Shown: one piece after another, positions 60,701 to 64,000 of the stretch
How positions within the stretch are numbered: position 1 is the stretch's first letter
Layout of the letters: each line of letters opens with the position of its first letter
Position numbers and translations under genes: made by a program
Assembly: GCA_025084515.1 (NCBI GenBank)
Contig: JAJAGP010000556.1
Location: 186,001 to 250,000 of the forward strand
Direction: 5' to 3'
Source: Ancistrus triradiatus
Taxonomy: Eukaryota > Chordata > Actinopteri > Siluriformes > Loricariidae
DNA length: 64,000 nucleotides
The notes under the pieces: model-generated
Told to the model about the DNA's origin: nothing
Seen by the model: the letters and a program-made list of their open reading frames with translations, nothing else
Databases searched by the model: none

Positions 60701-63700
60701 GCACCCCGTCATGGCAACAGTATTCCCTAATGGCAGTGGCCTCTTTCAGGATGATAATATGCCCTGCCACACTGCAAAAAAATTGTAATAATAATTTGCT
60801 CCGCCCCATTTTAACCCATAGATGTCCCTATAGGTCTTTGTTCCTTGAAATTGAATGTCAAGATCGGTTTGTTTTTCACTTTTAGGAACGTTCTCCAGAC
60901 CAGTACGGGATGATGTTCCGGACTCTTCCACCCCTTAGTTCGCGTAACCTTGATGTGTCTCTGCCCATGTCTAGCCATACTCTGCCCTCACGGGTACCTC
61001 CCACAGAACTACACAGCAACAACGCTCCAAATGGCCTCACTGGTAATCCACAGTCTTGAATTACTTCCATTACTTAATTATACAGTACTATGCAAAATCT
61101 TACGCCTTATATACCATACTGTCGACCCATCTGATCTTAATTCCAGTCTTTGTGAGCTTTAGCATATCTTGGTTTTCACCCTGTTCGCCTTCTGACAAAG
61201 TGGTTTCTTGGCAATCCTGATCAAGCTTCGTCTGTACAAGTTCAAGGGTCAACTTGGCGTCATTCCATTGCTAAAACAATGTTGTATCTAATGTAATGGT
61301 GGCCTAAGACTTGTGCACAGTACTGGTTATAATACAAGATGGTAGATATAGTGCTCAATGAATTCCGCACTCATTTTATCAGGAAATGTGACAACCCAAC
61401 ATGAAGTCGATGGGAAACGTTCTGTCGAAAAGTATGAGGACAACGAAAGTGTGAAGGACTTGGGAGAAACGACCGACCTACTGAATGTAGTGAGTACTTA
61501 CATGTGAAATGTGAACTCATGTACCTGATCCAACCTAAGGGGCTCAGAGGGTGTACCTGCCAGTACAACACAGCAGTTACAAGTCACAGCAGCGGTGCCT
61601 TCTGACTGGGTCCTTTATCAAACAAACACTGGATGTGTCTGAGGGAGTTCTTCAGTGCATTGGTTGCTATTGTATCCACTTATTATCATGATACACATGA
61701 TAACATCATGTAATTAAAGGGAAATATAGATGGATGAACTTTAGGTGTCCTTCTGCTCTTATAGACTCATGTAATGAACATGGACACTGGTGAGAAGACT
61801 CTTACGCTGTCTCCTGTTCATAAGGTAAGACTGATTTATCTAATCCGCCACATTGCTAGTTAATAAAATGTCAAATATCTTCTTTTCACACAAAAAATGT
61901 GACGCTGGTTATATGACTTGTAATGAAAAAATGTATTAAATCCAAGAATAAGGCAAAATAGAAGGATTTTTAATAGTGGTCTCAGACTTTTAGCCCCTAA
62001 TCTAAGAAAAAAGGACTTTTTTTACTTTCTGATTGTATTTGTATTGTACATACTGGCCCAACGTTTTGGAATTGGCCTTGTCGTTTAACAAAAATAATTT
62101 AAATGTTTTACAAACGGGCTTTTATTCTCAATCTACCCTTTTTTATCATGGCTCGTTCTATGCATCTGTCCTTATCACAGCTTTAGGCCCATGGTTCCCA
62201 ACCTGGGGTCCGGGCGCTCCTCAGGGGGGCGCTAACCATCACTGGGGTGTGTGAGGCTTTGTCTGCTCTGAGGTGCTCTGAGTTTGTCAAAGTACAATTT
62301 GCAAGTTAAATAGAATGAAAATAACTTACTGGAAAAAAAATCTGTATATAAAATTACTTAAGATATTTTCACTCAAAAAAGGTATTCAAGGAATCCAAAA
62401 AAAAGGGAAAAACCTATAATTGATGTTCATTTTTGCCAATTAAGATTTGCAATGATTCACTTTATTCTTTTGGTCTGTGTGTGTGCGGGTTTTCTTAGAT
62501 ACTCATATGGGGGGCTCCAAGGAAGAAAGGTTGTTAGATTGGGAACCACGGCTTTAGGCTGTATAATTAGTTTCTCACCTCTGAGCTCATGCTGCACTAA
62601 CTCTTCCTGCATTGCATGTCTTCTCATTCCTCTCTCTAACTCTTTCTCTCTTTTGCTCCTTTGCTTCCTGGGGCTCGGATAGAAGAAGTTTAAAGTTGAG
62701 AAAAAGTGCAGTCAGGAGGTGGAGCAGCCTGCACGAGACCCCGGGTGGGCAAAACATACTTCGAGCAAGGATCTGTCAGCTGACTTACCAAGAAGTCGCA
62801 GGGGCAAACCGCCGCATAGGGAATCTCGACTTGCCAGAATTTGTTACCTAAATGCTCAGAGTTCAAGCAGCGATAAAGAGAACGCTGCGATGGAAAGTAG
62901 GCTCACGAGGCGCAAAACAAGAAGCAGTAGGGCTAAACCAGAGAGCCGGTCAGAGAGTGTAACTGAGCCTGAGCCTGAGCCTGGCTTGTCCATAAATGCA
63001 GCAAGGGAAAGCCAGTTATTAAAGCTCGTGAGCGAAATCACAGGGGACACTAAACGACCTAAAGGCAAAGATAAGTCAGTTCGAGAAAGCTTAAGCAATC
63101 CTAAGTTTATTTATATATGTTTAGTTGAAGTGAAAGCTGGCAAATCACAAGATAAGACTAAACGTTTACGACGAAACGATTCAGGCAAAACAGGATCCCC
63201 AGCGCACCGGATGTCAGAGGCAAAAAGACAGATCATTGATGTAAAAGACCAGATCAAGCCGGAGGAGAATTATCATAAACAGATTTTAATAAATAGTAAA
63301 ACCCTTGCAGATCAAAGTGTGCATAAAGCTGCTGCTGCTAAAATAACACAGGTGAAGCACACTGCTGGAGACAAGGTAGCCAAGGCGACCAGTAAATCAG
63401 CAGTTAAGCAAAGCAAATTAAAGGATAATACTCCTGAAACCAAAAAGAAACATCTCAAACAGCATACTCCAGCAAAAACGAGAACTCCTACTAGCACAAA
63501 TACAACTACAAGACATTTGATGGATGCCAAATCAATAGACTGTATGAACAACACAGAACCAAGCTCTCCTCTTGAGGTGACCTCTCTAACAGAGAAACTC
63601 AGAATGGAGAGTCCTGTGCCTTTGCCGAAACAGGGAGTCACTAGAAAGTCTCTATCTAGAGCAGCAACTGTTAACTCCTCCCAAACTAGCTCACGTAGAC

Positions 63701-64000
63701 AAAGCCCAAACAAGTTGAATGATTGGAATCTCTCAGATGCTGTCCCTATCAGCTCTCAGGAGCAATCAAGCAAAAGGACAGTGGTTACCATTAACGTAAT
63801 GCCGGAAGATGGCCCTCAAATGGAAAGAAGCTCATCTCAATATCAATCTGAGGCCCAGTTTTCAGAGGAGAAGGAAAGTGAAGACAGAGATGGAGAAAGA
63901 GGGAAAGGTGAGATTGGTCAGTTATCAGAGGAGGAAGACGACGAGGACATGACTAAAGGGACTATAGTGAAGAGTGGCAAAGAAGGCAGTAAAATCGTTC
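54732..64000 (+). CDS. rpgr: RPGR, retinitis pigmentosa GTPase regulator (3' end outside window)
   Basis: Scaffold of the ciliary transition zone and photoreceptor connecting cilium; binds RPGRIP1 and PDE6D. Exons: 54732-54762, 56345-56470, 56566-56658, 57550-57612, 58447-58605, 58805-58954, 59031-59189, 59886-60041, 60152-60276, 60364-60555, 60886-61042, 61383-61489, 61765-61824, 62683-64000 (open). Phases join, giving 965 codons so far. Residues 11 to about 370 are an RCC1-like propeller: [77 protein letters not shown]. Then come [13 protein letters not shown] and [15 protein letters not shown], both characteristic of RPGR. The last exon is Lys/Ser-rich and turns acidic near the edge (SEEEDDEDM), as in the ORF15 isoform. 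The donor after GTG CAC TCT at 60276 was chosen to restore SCGGCH. Confidence 0.95.
55490..56227. mobile_element. Foldback DNA transposon in rpgr intron 1
   Basis: A TA-flanked 738-bp element opens CAGGGTGGGCCATTTATATG and closes on its mirror image. The inverted arms run about 225 bp each (55490 to about 55717, and about 55999 to 56227) and are nearly identical. The minus strand of the centre encodes a scrap reading [14 protein letters not shown], the mariner-type transposase segment near the last catalytic acid. It is thus an internally deleted mariner-superfamily element. Confidence 0.88.
60640..60790 (+). pseudogene. Tc1 transposase fragment in rpgr intron 10
   Basis: Reads [20 protein letters not shown] and then PCHTAK, the Tc1 segment around the second catalytic Asp (family like that at 15329). 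No terminal repeats were seen. Confidence 0.7.
61083..61325. mobile_element. Short Tc1-like MITE (family F) in rpgr intron 11
   Basis: The ends CAGTACTATGCAAAATCTTA and AAGACTTGTGCACAGTACTG are inverted repeats, and the interior is shared with 41085 and 53396. It follows a TA. Confidence 0.75.
62188..62550 (+). mobile_element. hAT-like MITE with intact 8-bp target duplication
   Basis: The element is bracketed by GCTTTAGG at 62180-62187 and 62551-62558, an exact 8-bp target-site duplication diagnostic of hAT transposition. Ends CCCATGGTTCCCAACCTGGG and TAGATTGGGAACCACG are inverted. It defines family H (other copies at 1228, 37797 and 39801). It lies in rpgr intron 13, about 130 bp before the ORF15-like exon. 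Confidence 0.9.
62683..64000 (+). CDS. rpgr: RPGR ORF15-like terminal exon (partial)
   Basis: The exon follows the acceptor GGGGCTCGGATAG and stays open for 1,318 nt to the window edge. It starts [18 protein letters not shown] and runs through a Lys/Arg/Ser/Thr-rich, low-order region, with an EPEPEPG stretch near 62,970, before turning acidic after about 63,840 ([17 protein letters not shown]). In mammals this exon ends in a Glu/Gly repeat and a basic C-terminal domain; both would lie beyond the edge. The basic segment before the acidic one is longer than I expect from mammals. Confidence 0.85.

Noticed and set aside
1..64000. CRISPR array, operon or prokaryotic defence system
   Set aside because: Spliced vertebrate genes and Tc1/SINE content show eukaryotic nuclear DNA; the tandem repeats lack unique spacers of constant length.

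Overview
The window is nuclear DNA from a ray-finned fish. Four lines of evidence support this. The genes have many short exons with GT-AG introns. Their proteins are clear vertebrate orthologues (NR0B1/DAX1, GUCY1B2, PLEKHA3/FAPP1, RPGR). Introns and intergenic DNA are crowded with teleost-type Tc1/mariner copies, hAT-like MITEs and tRNA-derived SINEs ending in a TCTGCTAAATG-like motif. CA/GT and TAA microsatellites are abundant. An otophysan, perhaps a catfish, is possible, but that is a guess from repeat flavour only.

Layout. 1-12,000: no confident gene, only repeats. These include half a Tc1 element with an intact N-terminal transposase reading frame, a ~1.35-kb minisatellite of ~33-bp units rich in CACGTG, a degenerate Tc1 relic and one isolated exon-like segment at 5,109-5,170. 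12,060-14,372 (minus): a complete two-exon nr0b1 whose intron is a nested array of TAA microsatellites. 14,600-36,400: repeat-rich DNA with two fused Tc1 relics, two copies of a MITE with inverted ends, a 31-bp perfect hairpin, an unrecognised 179-codon ORF and an almost full-length Tc1 with both inverted ends. 36,861-43,210 (plus): thirteen coding exons of gucy1b2, the soluble guanylate cyclase beta-2 subunit, ending in a CAAX box. A start exon that would supply only the ATG is proposed at 36,478. 46,239-54,113 (minus): complete eight-exon plekha3, convergent with gucy1b2, with two oppositely oriented Tc1 copies in its introns. 54,732-64,000 (plus): rpgr, fourteen exons, running off the right edge inside its long acidic ORF15-like exon. 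plekha3 and rpgr are divergent, with start codons 618 bp apart.

The four genes are unrelated in pathway: a nuclear-receptor corepressor of steroidogenesis, a cGMP-producing enzyme, a Golgi PI4P-binding protein and a ciliary RCC1-like scaffold. They are neighbours, not an operon. I found no new multi-gene system. The observations most worth checking are the complete catalytic residue set and CAAX end of gucy1b2, the shared plekha3/rpgr promoter, the inverted Tc1 pair around plekha3 exons 5-7, the 738-bp foldback element in rpgr intron 1, and the E-box-rich minisatellite. All exon boundaries were read by eye from splice signals, phase and protein similarity remembered for these families; no alignment program was run.
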